NCBI RefSeq assembly: GCF_000069945.1
Contig: NC_010545.1
Coordinates: 1,922,001-1,986,000, forward strand
DNA: 64,000 nucleotides
Direction of reading: 5' to 3'
From: Corynebacterium urealyticum DSM 7109
GTDB lineage: Bacteria; Actinomycetota; Actinomycetes; Mycobacteriales; Mycobacteriaceae
Each line of letters begins with the position of its first letter. Position 1 is the stretch's first letter. The position numbers and the translations under genes are program-made. The notes beneath the pieces are model-generated. The model saw only the letters and a list, made by a program, of their open reading frames with translations. It ran no database searches and was not told the DNA's origin. Of the stretch, positions 15,733 to 24,303 are shown one piece after another.

Positions 15733-16909
15733 CGTGCTCAAAAAGCAATCGAAAACGCCCCGCTCCGGTACCGCGAAGGGCGGTCAACCCGCCGGGCTCG
15801 TCTTCCAGCGCGACCCACGTCGGGCGATCCGGAGCCGCTGGAACCGCCTCCGTGCCGCCAAAACCCCAGCGGTGATCATCGCTCTCGGGGTTGGGCTTAT
15901 CGCGGCCATCCTGTGGTCCGTCGCGGTCGGACAATTCGGAGCCAGCGCCCAGCAGTCCCTCCGCTCCCTGGCGCACATCGTCACCGGCCTTGGGCAATCC
16001 ACCTCCCTTGATGTGGTGCTGTGGGAGGTCCGCCTGCCCCGGGTTGCCCTTGCCGCCATCGTCGGCGCAGGGCTAGCGATCTCCGGGTTGGCGCTACAGG
16101 CGGTATTTGCCAACCCGCTGGCCGAACCCGGATTGATCGGTGTGTCCTCTGGTGCTGCGGTCGGCGCGTCACTGGCCACCGTGTTCAGCACAGCCAGTGC
16201 CGCCGGCGCGCTCGGGTTGAGCAGCGCAGGACTGGCGGCGATCCTGACTTCAAACTGGACCATCGCCATCGCCGCCTTCGTCGGCGGAATCGCAGCGACC
16301 GCCATCGTCGCAGCCAGCGCGCGAGGAAGCCGCGATATGGCGCGCATCATCCTCGTCGGCGTGGCAGTCAACGCCGTCTGCGGCGGCATCGTCTCTTTCC
16401 TCACCTACATCGCCAGCACCACGGCGCGCGACCGCATCGTCTTCTGGCAGATGGGCAGCTTCGCGAGCGCCGACTGGTCCCAGGTGGGGATCATCCTAGC
16501 GCTGACCACTCCAGCCGCCGTCCTGCTCTGGGTGCTTGCACCCAAGCTCGACATCCTGAGTTTGGGGGAATCCCAGGCCCAACACCTCGGAATCAACGTG
16601 GTCGCGCTCCGCCGCATCGTCATCGCAATCGCAGCACTTGTGGTGGCTGCCGGTGTGGCATTCTCCGGGATCATCGTGTTCATCGGGCTCGTGGTCCCAC
16701 ACGCCCTGCGGCTGCTCATCGGCCCCGGCCACCGCGCACTCGTGCCCGCGTGTTTCCTCGGTGGCGCACTCGCAGCCACACTGGCAGACCTCGCCGCCCG
16801 CGCCCTCATCACCGGCACCGATCTGCCGCTGGGAATGCTGACGTCCATCGTGGGCGGCCCGATCTTCTTCTGGCTGCTGATTCGTTCCGATAGGTCGGTG
16901 AAGCACTAA
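15722..16909 (+). CDS. hmuU: Haem ABC transporter permease HmuU
   Basis: A FecCD-family membrane permease (395 residues). After a basic N-terminal segment of about 50 residues, some nine to ten transmembrane helices follow. Family motifs include LWEVRLPRVALAAIVGAGLA at the start of the core, GLALQAVFANPLAEPGLIGV and the C-terminal GIIVFIGLVVPHALRLL coupling motif. It passes haem taken from HmuT, driven by HmuV. The start overlaps the end of hmuT by 11 bases, and the stop TAA overlaps the hmuV ATG by one base. Confidence 0.95.
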   Translation: MATSVLKKQSKTPRSGTAKGGQPAGLVFQRDPRRAIRSRWNRLRAAKTPAVIIALGVGLIAAILWSVAVGQFGASAQQSLRSLAHIVTGLGQSTSLDVVLWEVRLPRVALAAIVGAGLAISGLALQAVFANPLAEPGLIGVSSGAAVGASLATVFSTASAAGALGLSSAGLAAILTSNWTIAIAAFVGGIAATAIVAASARGSRDMARIILVGVAVNAVCGGIVSFLTYIASTTARDRIVFWQMGSFASADWSQVGIILALTTPAAVLLWVLAPKLDILSLGESQAQHLGINVVALRRIVIAIAALVVAAGVAFSGIIVFIGLVVPHALRLLIGPGHRALVPACFLGGALAATLADLAARALITGTDLPLGMLTSIVGGPIFFWLLIRSDRSVKH

Positions 16910-17685
16910 TGAGCATCACAATAGAAAAACTGCATTTCAGCGTGGACGAGCACGAACTGCTGGACGACGTCACCTTCACCGCTGCCGCAGGCCAGGTCAC
17001 CGCACTGGTGGGGCCGAACGGTGCCGGGAAGTCCACCTTGCTCGCCGCGATCGCTGGCGACCTCGATATCGACTCCGGGCAGATCCTCATCGCGGGCGAG
17101 GACGTCAGCCAACTGAGCAGCAAGCAGCTCGCGCGACGGCGGGCGGTGCTGACCCAACACCACCCCATCGGTGTGCCCTTCACGGCGGAGGAGGTTCTCG
17201 ATTTCGGCCGGCACCCCTGGTCCACGCCGGATCCACAGCTTCGCCAGGAAGTGATCACCACCTGCGAGATCGAGCACCTCCTCCCGCGGGTCCTCCCCAC
17301 CCTCTCCGGTGGCGAGCGCGCCCGCGTGCACTGCGCCCGGGTGTTCTACCAGGACACTCCCGTGGTCCTGCTGGATGAGCCCACTGCGGCATTGGATTTG
17401 GCGCACGCCGAGGACGTTCTCAAAGCGATGCGCGGCCTCGCCGACGAGGGAAAGACGGTCGTGGTGGTTCTCCATGACCTCGCAGCCGCGGCGGCCTATG
17501 CCGACCACATCGTCGTTCTCAGCAGTGGCTGCGTGTTTGCACAAGGCGCCCCGACCGAGGTTCTCAGCTCCGGGCTCATCAGCGCCATTTACGACGCCGA
17601 TGTGGAAATACTCCAGGATTCAGCAGGCAACCCGGTCGCGCTCCCCCGGCGCAGAACAAACCCCAGTTCACTCAAGAAGCTTTAA
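16909..17685 (+). CDS. hmuV: Haem ABC transporter ATPase HmuV
   Basis: The ATP-hydrolysing subunit of the haem importer (258 residues). Walker A is GPNGAGKST (about residue 37), the signature LSGGERARV, Walker B VVLLDEPTAALDL and the switch His in VVVLHDLAAAA. The family trait of a linker between Walker A and signature is seen in LTQHHPIGVPFTAEEVLDFG. Translation is coupled to hmuU by a one-base stop/start overlap. hmuO begins 22 bp after its stop. Confidence 0.96.
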   Translation: MSITIEKLHFSVDEHELLDDVTFTAAAGQVTALVGPNGAGKSTLLAAIAGDLDIDSGQILIAGEDVSQLSSKQLARRRAVLTQHHPIGVPFTAEEVLDFGRHPWSTPDPQLRQEVITTCEIEHLLPRVLPTLSGGERARVHCARVFYQDTPVVLLDEPTAALDLAHAEDVLKAMRGLADEGKTVVVVLHDLAAAAAYADHIVVLSSGCVFAQGAPTEVLSSGLISAIYDADVEILQDSAGNPVALPRRRTNPSSLKKL

Positions 17686-17707
17686 TCCCGTTACGGAAGG
17701 AAAACCC

Positions 17708-18379
17708 ATGACTACCGCCACCCGCCACACCTTTTATGCCGAAGGCCAGCTCTCCGCCCTGCTCAAAAGCGAGACCGCGCAGGCGCACCACGACGCGGAA
17801 AACTCAGTGTTTATGACCCAACTGCTCGACGGAAAACTGGATATCAACGCGGTGGCTGCCCTGACCGGCCAGCTCTACTTCGTCTACGAGGCCCTCGAAT
17901 CCGCGGTCCGGGCGAACCAGGACACAGCGGAGCTGGCCTCGATCTACGACCCGCGCCTGGAGCGACTTTCTGCGCTGGAGTCCGACCTGGAGCAGCTCTA
18001 CGGCGGGCAGTGGCGCGAGCACATTGCGCCACTGCCTGCGACCCAGAACTACGTCGAGGTCCTGCGCCAGATCGGCACGGAGCAGGACGGCGAGGCAGCG
18101 CTGGCTCACCACTACGTCCGCTACCTGGGAGACATGTCGGGTGGCCAGGTGATCGCTCGCATGTTTGAGAAGTACTACGGCCTGGATGAGCGCAGCACAT
18201 CCTTCTACGATTTCGACGCCATCGGCCGGATCAAGCCCTACCGCGACCGCTACCGCATCACGCTCAACCAGCTCGAGCTCAGCGCCGAGTCCAAGGAAAA
18301 GATCATTAACTGCGCCAGCGCAGCCTTCGCCATGAACCAGGCGGTGTTCCAGGCCCTAGCTGAGCAGCACGTCCGTTAA
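17708..18379 (+). CDS. hmuO: Haem oxygenase HmuO
   Basis: HmuO opens imported haem with oxygen to release ferrous iron, carbon monoxide and biliverdin in the cytoplasm. The 223-residue sequence aligns with Corynebacterium diphtheriae HmuO: SETAQAHHDAENS holds the proximal haem ligand (His27), and HHYVRYLGDMSGGQVIARM is the distal helix with its glycines. I chose ATG at 17708, preceded by GGAAGG and matching the MTTAT start of C. diphtheriae HmuO. The open frame extends far upstream only because it shadows hmuV. It is the last gene of the iron-regulated hmu operon; in C. diphtheriae hmuO stands apart from hmuTUV. Confidence 0.96.
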   Translation: MTTATRHTFYAEGQLSALLKSETAQAHHDAENSVFMTQLLDGKLDINAVAALTGQLYFVYEALESAVRANQDTAELASIYDPRLERLSALESDLEQLYGGQWREHIAPLPATQNYVEVLRQIGTEQDGEAALAHHYVRYLGDMSGGQVIARMFEKYYGLDERSTSFYDFDAIGRIKPYRDRYRITLNQLELSAESKEKIINCASAAFAMNQAVFQALAEQHVR

Positions 18380-18433
18380 ACCGGCACCCCAGCCGGGGCG
18401 CCGGCGCCACGGGCGCGCCTCAGCGGAGCGGCG

Positions 18434-19933
18434 CTACTCCTTCAGGCTCCACTGAGCCCCATCGGCGGTATCGGTGACCTCAATACCGGCTGCCGTGAGC
18501 CGGTCGCGGACCTCGTCCGCCACCGCCCAGTTCTTCTCCGCGCGAGCCTCCGCCCGACGCTGCAGATCGTCCTGCACCAGGGAATCTAGGGCGGTCATCG
18601 CCGCCGAAGAGCCCTGCCCGGCCATCGTCTGCTCCAGCCAGTGCTCGTCGAACGGGTCCACGCCGAGGACGCTCATCATCGCACGAACCTGCCCCGCGAC
18701 CCGCATCACCGTCTCAGTGTCCTTGACCTCGAGGGCCTTATTACCCTCGCGGACGGCGTCGTGGATGACGGCCAGCGCCTGCGGCACCGCGAGGTCGTCA
18801 TTCATCTTCTCGGCGAAGGCCTCCGGCCACTGGCCCACGGCCACCAGCTGTTCCGGGCCGCGGGCAGCCTGATCCCCGGCCGAGGCGGGGGCGTCGTCCT
18901 CAATGGCGGCGAGGTAAGCGGCCGCACGCAGCAGGAACTTCTCAATCCTGCGGTAACCGGCGGCGGCCTCGGCCAGCGCGGACTCGGAGTATTCCAGCAT
19001 GGAACGGTAGTGGCCGCTGCCCAGGTAGTAGCGCAGCTCCACCGGGCGGACCTTCTCCAGGATGTTCGGCACGCTCAGCACGTTGCCAAGCGACTTGGAC
19101 ATCTTCTCCCCGCTCATGGTCACCCAGCCGTTGTGCATCCAGTACTGAGCGAAGCCATCCCCGGCGGCGGTGGCCTGGGCGGCCTCATTCTCGTGGTGCG
19201 GGAACTGCAGGTCCAGCCCGCCGGCGTGGATGTCGAACTCCCCGCCCAGGTAGTTCGTGGCCATCGCGGAGCACTCGATGTGCCAGCCCGGGCGTCCCCG
19301 GCCCCACGGCGTATCCCATGCGGGTTCGCCCGGCTTGGCGGCCTTCCACATGGTGAAGTCGCGGGGGTTCTTCTTGCCCGTGCCTGCGGATTCACCCTGG
19401 TCCAGCTCGTCGAGCTTCTGACCAGAGAGGAAGCCGTAGTTCTCGATCGAGGCGGGCTGGGCGTAGACATTGCCGTCGGCGGCATAGCCGTGGCCGTTAT
19501 CGATGATGCGCTGCATGTACTCGATCATCTGCGGGACGTGCCCGGTTGCCCGCGGCTCCACGGACGGCGGCAACACGCCCAGCTGGTCATATGCCCAGGT
19601 GAAAGCGCGCTCGTGGGTTGCTGCCCACTCCCACCAGGGGCGGTTGTTCTCGGCGGCCTTGGTCAGGATCTTGTCGTCGATGTCAGTGACGTTGCGGACG
19701 AACGCGACGTCGTATCCCTGGGCGAGCAGCCAGCGGCGCAGGACGTCGAAGGCCACACCGGAACGGACGTGCCCGATGTGTGGGATGGACTGCACGGTGG
19801 CGCCACACAGGTAGATGGAAACCTTGCCTTCGCGCAGCGGGGTGAACTCGCGGACCTTGCGGCTCGCGGTGTCGTAGATGCGCAGCTGGAGCGGCATCGG
19901 CTCCGACGCGTCGGTGGGCAAAGAATCAACCAT
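18434..19933 (-). CDS. cysS: Cysteinyl-tRNA synthetase
   Basis: A class I aminoacyl-tRNA synthetase (499 residues) that charges tRNA-Cys. The HIGH motif appears as [11 protein letters not shown], preceded by YLCGATVQ with a zinc-ligand Cys. GWHIECSAM and [10 protein letters not shown] carry further zinc ligands. [10 protein letters not shown] is the KMSKS loop. In most actinobacteria cysS lies between ispF and rlmB in one operon. Here two pieces have entered: a FAH-like gene with a small membrane protein gene on the ispF side, and the hmu island on the rlmB side. Confidence 0.97.
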   Translation of the reverse strand: MVDSLPTDASEPMPLQLRIYDTASRKVREFTPLREGKVSIYLCGATVQSIPHIGHVRSGVAFDVLRRWLLAQGYDVAFVRNVTDIDDKILTKAAENNRPWWEWAATHERAFTWAYDQLGVLPPSVEPRATGHVPQMIEYMQRIIDNGHGYAADGNVYAQPASIENYGFLSGQKLDELDQGESAGTGKKNPRDFTMWKAAKPGEPAWDTPWGRGRPGWHIECSAMATNYLGGEFDIHAGGLDLQFPHHENEAAQATAAGDGFAQYWMHNGWVTMSGEKMSKSLGNVLSVPNILEKVRPVELRYYLGSGHYRSMLEYSESALAEAAAGYRRIEKFLLRAAAYLAAIEDDAPASAGDQAARGPEQLVAVGQWPEAFAEKMNDDLAVPQALAVIHDAVREGNKALEVKDTETVMRVAGQVRAMMSVLGVDPFDEHWLEQTMAGQGSSAAMTALDSLVQDDLQRRAEARAEKNWAVADEVRDRLTAAGIEVTDTADGAQWSLKE

Positions 19934-20095
19934 GGTTGGCCGCCTTCGTGGGTCTTGCAGGTTTTTGCTCTGGCGGGCCAGGACGGATGCGCCCCGTGCC
20001 CCTCGTCACCGCAATTGTACTTCGGTGGCCGGTGGCTGCCGACTGGAAGGCTATCCTCGGTAGGCAGTCACCAAAAGACCTGCCCGAGGAGGATC

Positions 20096-20926
20096 ATGGC
20101 CCACCGCCTAGCAACCATCGAAACCGCCGGCCGTCTGCGCACCATCCGTGTGGAGAGCTTCGACGGCACGCACGGCACCGGTACCGTCCTGGCCGACGGG
20201 GATCTCGGGGGTTTTCTTCAGGACGTCACCCTCTCGGCCTCCGCGAGCGCCGGGGAGAGCATTGAGTTCTCGGCCCGTCAGTTGGCTCCGGTGATTCCGA
20301 ACCCGCGGAAGGTGCTCTGCACCGGGTTGAATTTCCGGGAGCACATCGTGGAGATGGGGCATCCGGTGCCGGACCACCCCACGCTGTTCGCGAAGTTCGC
20401 CACGGCGCTGACCACGCCTTATGGGAATGTGCGGGTACCACGTGCGATGGCGCAGAAGCTGGATTATGAGGGCGAGCTAGCGATCGTGATGGGGCACGGT
20501 GGCCAGATCGCGGGGTATGCGGTGATGAATGACTTCTCCCAGCGGGATTGGCAGTACCGCACTCAGCAGTGGCTGCAGGGTAAGAATCTGGACGAATCCA
20601 GCGCGCTCGGCCCGTGGCTGACGATGGCCACCGATGAGAAGGGTCAGCCCTTCGACCCGGTGGCGGAAGGCGCGATGCTGCGGACCAGGGTGAACGGGGA
20701 GCTACGCCAGGAGCACAGCCTCGCCGACCTGGTGTTCAAGCCGCAGGAGCTGGTCGAGTACGTGGAGAATTTCGCCACGCTGGAGGCCGGGGACGTCATC
20801 GCTCTCGGCACACCGGCAGGCGTGGGCCACGGGATGACACCGCCTCAGTACCTGGGGCACGGGGACACCGTCGAGGTTGAGATCGAGGGTCTGGGCCGGA
20901 TCTCCAGCACCATCGACGTGCGCTAA
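20096..20926 (+). CDS. Fumarylacetoacetate hydrolase-family protein
   Basis: A FAH-fold enzyme (276 residues), a family whose members hydrolyse, decarboxylate or isomerise diketo-acids using a divalent metal. The core has KVLCTGLNFREHIVEMG, TLFAKFATALT, then LDYEGELAIVMG with the metal-binding Glu residues, and VMNDFSQRDWQ. LEAGDVIALGTPAGVGHGM is the C-terminal signature. GAGGAGG precedes the ATG at 20096. The substrate cannot be read from sequence; FAH proteins of this length act in aromatic-acid catabolism or as oxaloacetate decarboxylases. The gene lies divergently between cysS and ispF. Confidence 0.88.
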   Translation: MAHRLATIETAGRLRTIRVESFDGTHGTGTVLADGDLGGFLQDVTLSASASAGESIEFSARQLAPVIPNPRKVLCTGLNFREHIVEMGHPVPDHPTLFAKFATALTTPYGNVRVPRAMAQKLDYEGELAIVMGHGGQIAGYAVMNDFSQRDWQYRTQQWLQGKNLDESSALGPWLTMATDEKGQPFDPVAEGAMLRTRVNGELRQEHSLADLVFKPQELVEYVENFATLEAGDVIALGTPAGVGHGMTPPQYLGHGDTVEVEIEGLGRISSTIDVR

Positions 20927-21044
20927 TTCTTAGGCCGACCATAAAACGGATTTAGCCAAAAACCTTCCGCACCAACCATCGGGCGATATATTGAATATTG
21001 AACTGATTCACCTGAGCCACATTTGGAAGAAGTAGAGCCCACCG

Positions 21045-21329
21045 ATGCACAGCTGGTTGATCTTTCTCATCCTCGCAGTGGGGGCTGCCGTCGGCGCGGC
21101 TTCTTCTTTCCACCACTACCGGCACGGAGACGCAGCGCTAGGGCGAACGACGTTGCTCGGAACCACACTGCTCGGGATCCCCGCAGTAGTCATCCTTATT
21201 CTGATCCTCAAGGATGGACCCCGCTCAGCGAGCACCGTGGAGCTTCTAGGTTTCGCGATTTACACCTTCATCGTGTCCATTTTCGTGGGCACGCAATTTA
21301 AGCGCCAGCCTTCCACACAACCGCGGTAG
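21045..21329 (+). CDS. Small three-helix membrane protein, unknown
   Basis: A 94-residue protein made almost entirely of three hydrophobic helices ([47 protein letters not shown]) with a short basic tail. The preceding region (20930-21044) is AT-rich and contains TATATTGAATATTGA, a plausible promoter. The 3' end overlaps the convergent ispF gene by about 32 bases. I do not recognise a family. Confidence 0.65.
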   Translation: MHSWLIFLILAVGAAVGAASSFHHYRHGDAALGRTTLLGTTLLGIPAVVILILILKDGPRSASTVELLGFAIYTFIVSIFVGTQFKRQPSTQPR

Positions 21330-21786
21330 CGAGAGCGGCCACGCCTTCCCCGCGGCCGGTGAAGCCCATCTTGTCGGTGGTCGTCGCGGAAACGGACACC
21401 GGCGCCCCGACGAGCTCGGTGAGGCGGCGCTCGGCTTCCTCCCGGCGCGGCCCCATCTTCGGCCTATTGCCAATCATCTGGGCGGCAACGTTGCCGATCG
21501 TGAAGCCGTTCTCGGCCAGTAGTTGACGGCACTCCGTGATCAGGCGCTCGCCCGAGACGCCGTCGTATTCCTTGCGTCCCACACCGACGAAGCTGCCCAG
21601 GTCCCCCAGTCCGGAGGCGCTGAGCAGTGCGTCGACGATGACGTGGCTGACCACGTCGCCGTCGGAATGTCCCTCGCAGCCATCGGCGTCCTCGAAGAGT
21701 AGCCCGGCCATCCAGCAGGGCTTGCCGGGCTCGACCTGGTGGGCGTCGGAGGCGATGCCGACGCGGGGGATAATCGGCTGGGTCAT
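21298..21786 (-). CDS. ispF: 2-C-methyl-D-erythritol 2,4-cyclodiphosphate synthase
   Basis: IspF cyclises CDP-methylerythritol 2-phosphate to MEcPP in the non-mevalonate isoprenoid pathway. The 162-residue protein has [15 protein letters not shown], where Asp and His are metal ligands, then [19 protein letters not shown] and GDLGSFVG. Near the C-terminus are RVGIA-independent conserved [17 protein letters not shown] residues. It lies just downstream of ispD (45 bp gap) in the carD-ispD-ispF direction. Confidence 0.95.
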   Translation of the reverse strand: MTQPIIPRVGIASDAHQVEPGKPCWMAGLLFEDADGCEGHSDGDVVSHVIVDALLSASGLGDLGSFVGVGRKEYDGVSGERLITECRQLLAENGFTIGNVAAQMIGNRPKMGPRREEAERRLTELVGAPVSVSATTTDKMGFTGRGEGVAALATAVVWKAGA

Positions 21787-21831
21787 GGGTGCTATTTCCT
21801 TCCTTGTTCGACCATCATCGGTCGATCATCA

Positions 21832-22629
21832 TCACTCAACCATCATCTCAGCGATGGCGAAGTCCCGCGGGGTGGTGATCTTCATCGCCCGGTCATCGCC
21901 GGCGGTGATGGCTACCGGATAGTCGGCGAGCTCCATGATGGAGGCATCGTCCGTGGCCAGGCGGGCGTGCCCACGGCCGAGCTCCAGGCCTGCCTGGTAC
22001 TTCCGATTAGCGTCCATCAGCGCGGAGAAGAGGAAGCCCTGCGGGGTCTGCACCGCCACCAGGCCATCGCGGGCCGGGGTGCCGGTGACCATCCCGTCCG
22101 CAATGGTCTTGATCGTGTCCGTCACCGGCAGGGCGGGAACCACACCCGCCGCGGTACCCGCCTCCCCGTGGGTGCGGACCTGCTCGACGATGTGGACGAT
22201 CATTGCAGGTGGGGTGAGGCAGCGGGCGGCGTCGTGCACCAGCACGATCGCCTCGTCCACCTGCGCGCATTCCACGCAGTCCACCGGCGAGCCGAGCTCG
22301 CCCTCCACGAGCTGCAGGCCGGCGAAGACACTATCGGAGCGCTCGGATCCCCCGGTTCCGGTACTCACTCGCATCCCTGCCCACGCGGCCTGGTTCGCAG
22401 GATCGTCGAGAATCTCCGCCATGCGCCCCTGCATGTCCGGGCTGATCATGACAAAGGTTCGCCCCACCACCCCGGAACTGGCGAGCCCGTCCAGCGCCCG
22501 CTCCACGAGGGTGCGCCCCGCCAGTTCCACGAAGGCCTTAGGCTGATCGGCGCCCAGCCTGGTGCCGCTCCCCGCCGCCGCGATGACGGCCACCACGGGC
22601 AGCGCTGCAGTATCGGTCTTGGAAAACAC
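21832..22629 (-). CDS. ispD: 2-C-methyl-D-erythritol 4-phosphate cytidylyltransferase
   Basis: IspD transfers CMP from CTP to methylerythritol phosphate, two steps before IspF. The 265-residue sequence opens with the nucleotide-binding AAAGSGTRLGADQPKAFVEL and shows VLVHDAARCLTPP and ALPVTDTIK in the expected order; VQTPQGFLFSALMDA is the C-terminal signature. It lies between carD and ispF on the same strand, the conserved actinobacterial arrangement. Confidence 0.96.
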   Translation of the reverse strand: MFSKTDTAALPVVAVIAAAGSGTRLGADQPKAFVELAGRTLVERALDGLASSGVVGRTFVMISPDMQGRMAEILDDPANQAAWAGMRVSTGTGGSERSDSVFAGLQLVEGELGSPVDCVECAQVDEAIVLVHDAARCLTPPAMIVHIVEQVRTHGEAGTAAGVVPALPVTDTIKTIADGMVTGTPARDGLVAVQTPQGFLFSALMDANRKYQAGLELGRGHARLATDDASIMELADYPVAITAGDDRAMKITTPRDFAIAEMMVE

Positions 22630-22691
22630 GTCTCACCCGGCGCTCTCTACTCGTTGAGCCACCCTCGAGGGACGGCTGGCAACCGTGGCTG

Positions 22692-23264
22692 TTACTTGTT
22701 GAGCTCGTCGTCGAGATCGATGGCGGCGTCCCCCTCGGTATCCGCCGCACGGGCGGCAGCGGCCTGCTCACGGTGGCGCTCGATGGTCTCGTGCATCTCG
22801 GCCAGCATCGCGTCGGCCTTCTTATCGTCGACGCCATCGGCCAGCGCGAGCTCGCCCACCAGGATCTGGCGGGCCTTAGCCAGCATGCGCTTCTCGCCTG
22901 CCGAGAGGCCACGATCCTGGTCACGGCGCCACAGATCACGAACCACCTCGGCGACCTTGTTCTGGTCGCCGGAGGTCAGGCGCTCCTGGTTGGCCTTGTA
23001 CCGGCGGGACCAGTTGCCTGCCTCCTCGACGTCCGTCTCGCGCAGCACGGAGAAGACCTTGAGCAGACCCTCCTCGCCGACGACGTCGCGCACACCCACC
23101 TTCTCGGCGTTCGCGGCCGGGACGCGGACGGAAAGGTCACCCTGGTAGAGGCGCAGCACCAGGTAGTCCACCGTCTCACCCTTGAACTCGCGCTGCTCGA
23201 TCCCCTCGATCTGAGCTGCGCCGTGGTGTGGGTATACGACCGTGTCGCCGACCTTGAAATCCAT
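22692..23264 (-). CDS. carD: CarD-family RNA polymerase-binding regulator
   Basis: CarD binds the RNA polymerase beta subunit and steadies the open promoter complex, notably at rRNA promoters. The 190-residue protein opens [20 protein letters not shown], the Tudor-like RNAP interaction domain, and contains [17 protein letters not shown] and [17 protein letters not shown], the helical DNA-binding domain with its conserved Trp. The C-terminal 30 residues are acidic and Ala-rich. It heads the carD-ispD-ispF run. Confidence 0.95.
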   Translation of the reverse strand: MDFKVGDTVVYPHHGAAQIEGIEQREFKGETVDYLVLRLYQGDLSVRVPAANAEKVGVRDVVGEEGLLKVFSVLRETDVEEAGNWSRRYKANQERLTSGDQNKVAEVVRDLWRRDQDRGLSAGEKRMLAKARQILVGELALADGVDDKKADAMLAEMHETIERHREQAAAARAADTEGDAAIDLDDELNK

Positions 23265-23601
23265 CCGTGACCTTCCTATTTACGCCCTCGTTGCGCTTTA
23301 AAAACCGTGTTCGAGCATACCCGATCGGCCCGCTGCCTGCAGAAAGGCCCGGTCCCGCAGGAAAGCTTCAACGCTTCGACCAGCGCGCACCGACGCCGGA
23401 GGGCGACGTCCCCAAATAATAGGGGTAACAACGGGGTGGGATTAGGGGAAAGCGGTGGCCTGAACTAGGAATCTGCCCACCCAAGGGGCTATTCTGTGAA
23501 GCAGCTATAAGTTTCCGGCCAATTTGCGCCGGGTACGATGACCACAACTGTTGAAGGGCCTTAACCGGCCTAGGCCTAGCCTCACAATGGAGGATCAGAA
23601 C
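23265..23601. other. Divergent promoter region carD / LpqE-like gene
   Basis: The 337-bp gap carries no convincing gene. It must hold the promoters of carD (minus) and the LpqE-like lipoprotein (plus). GGGTACGATGACC near 23529 is a fair extended -10 candidate for the latter. AAATAATAGGGG near 23415 is an AT-rich patch. No hairpin followed by a T run was seen. Confidence 0.4.
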
Positions 23602-24159
23602 GTGAAGTCTCAGAAGTCGACCGTTGTCCGCGGTGCCCTCGCCATCGTTGCTGCAGGTGCCGCCCTGGGCATGACCGCTTGCTCCGCTGGTCAGATCACC
23701 CAGACCGCAGAGCAGGCCCCGGCCGTGAACGGCCTGCACGCCAAGGAAGGCAACGTGGACGTCGCGGACGTCTCCGTGGTTCTGGGCGCCGACGGCAAGC
23801 CGTCCCTGAAGTTCACCGCTTCCAACGCGGAGGACAACGCCAAGGACGTCAAGCTGGTCTCCGCTTCCGTGGACGGCAAGGCTGCGAACCTGAGCGAGAC
23901 CATCAAGCCGGGCTGCAACCTCGTCGTGGACCGCAAGGATGCCCTGGAGGACCTGCAGAAGGGCGCTAAGGATCAGAAGTGCCTCAGCTACGCCGCTGGT
24001 GACGTCTCCGGAGTGAAGGACCTCTACGTCGGCGGCCAGAAGCCGGTGGAGATCAAGTTCGACGGCGCTGAGTTCTCCCTGAACGCACCGGTCGTCGCTT
24101 ACACCCCGGAGGCTGGCGCCTTCGACCGCGACAAGGACGGTCACCCAACCGACAAGTAG
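23602..24159 (+). CDS. LpqE-like lipoprotein
   Basis: A 185-residue secreted lipoprotein: basic n-region, hydrophobic AIVAAGAALGM and lipobox MTAC. The mature part begins SAGQITQTAEQAPAVNG and contains repeated VDVADVSVVLG / VKLVSASVDGKAA beta-strand segments. Its place between carD and radA is that of lpqE (Rv3584) in Mycobacterium tuberculosis. I chose GTG at 23602 because GGAGG lies eight bases before it and the signal peptide then starts directly. Function unknown; the fold resembles copper-chaperone-like or Ig-like secreted domains only loosely. Confidence 0.85.
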   Translation: MKSQKSTVVRGALAIVAAGAALGMTACSAGQITQTAEQAPAVNGLHAKEGNVDVADVSVVLGADGKPSLKFTASNAEDNAKDVKLVSASVDGKAANLSETIKPGCNLVVDRKDALEDLQKGAKDQKCLSYAAGDVSGVKDLYVGGQKPVEIKFDGAEFSLNAPVVAYTPEAGAFDRDKDGHPTDK

Positions 24160-24183
24160 TCGCTACTCGGCTGTTATAGGCCC

Positions 24184-24218
24184 ACCGCCGCTCCCCTTCG
24201 TTGGGGCGGCGGTTTTTG
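24184..24218 (+). terminator. Terminator after LpqE-like gene
   Basis: The stem ACCGCCG / CGGCGGT has an inner CCCC/GGGG extension and a TTCGTT loop, followed by TTTTTGTTTTT. Confidence 0.9.
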
Positions 24219-24303
24219 TTTTTCGGTGGCCACTGACCTGCGATGTTCGATTATTGCTGTGCTCGCGGGAGGGGTGTCTGCACCACTGCCTAGAATGACC
24301 GGC

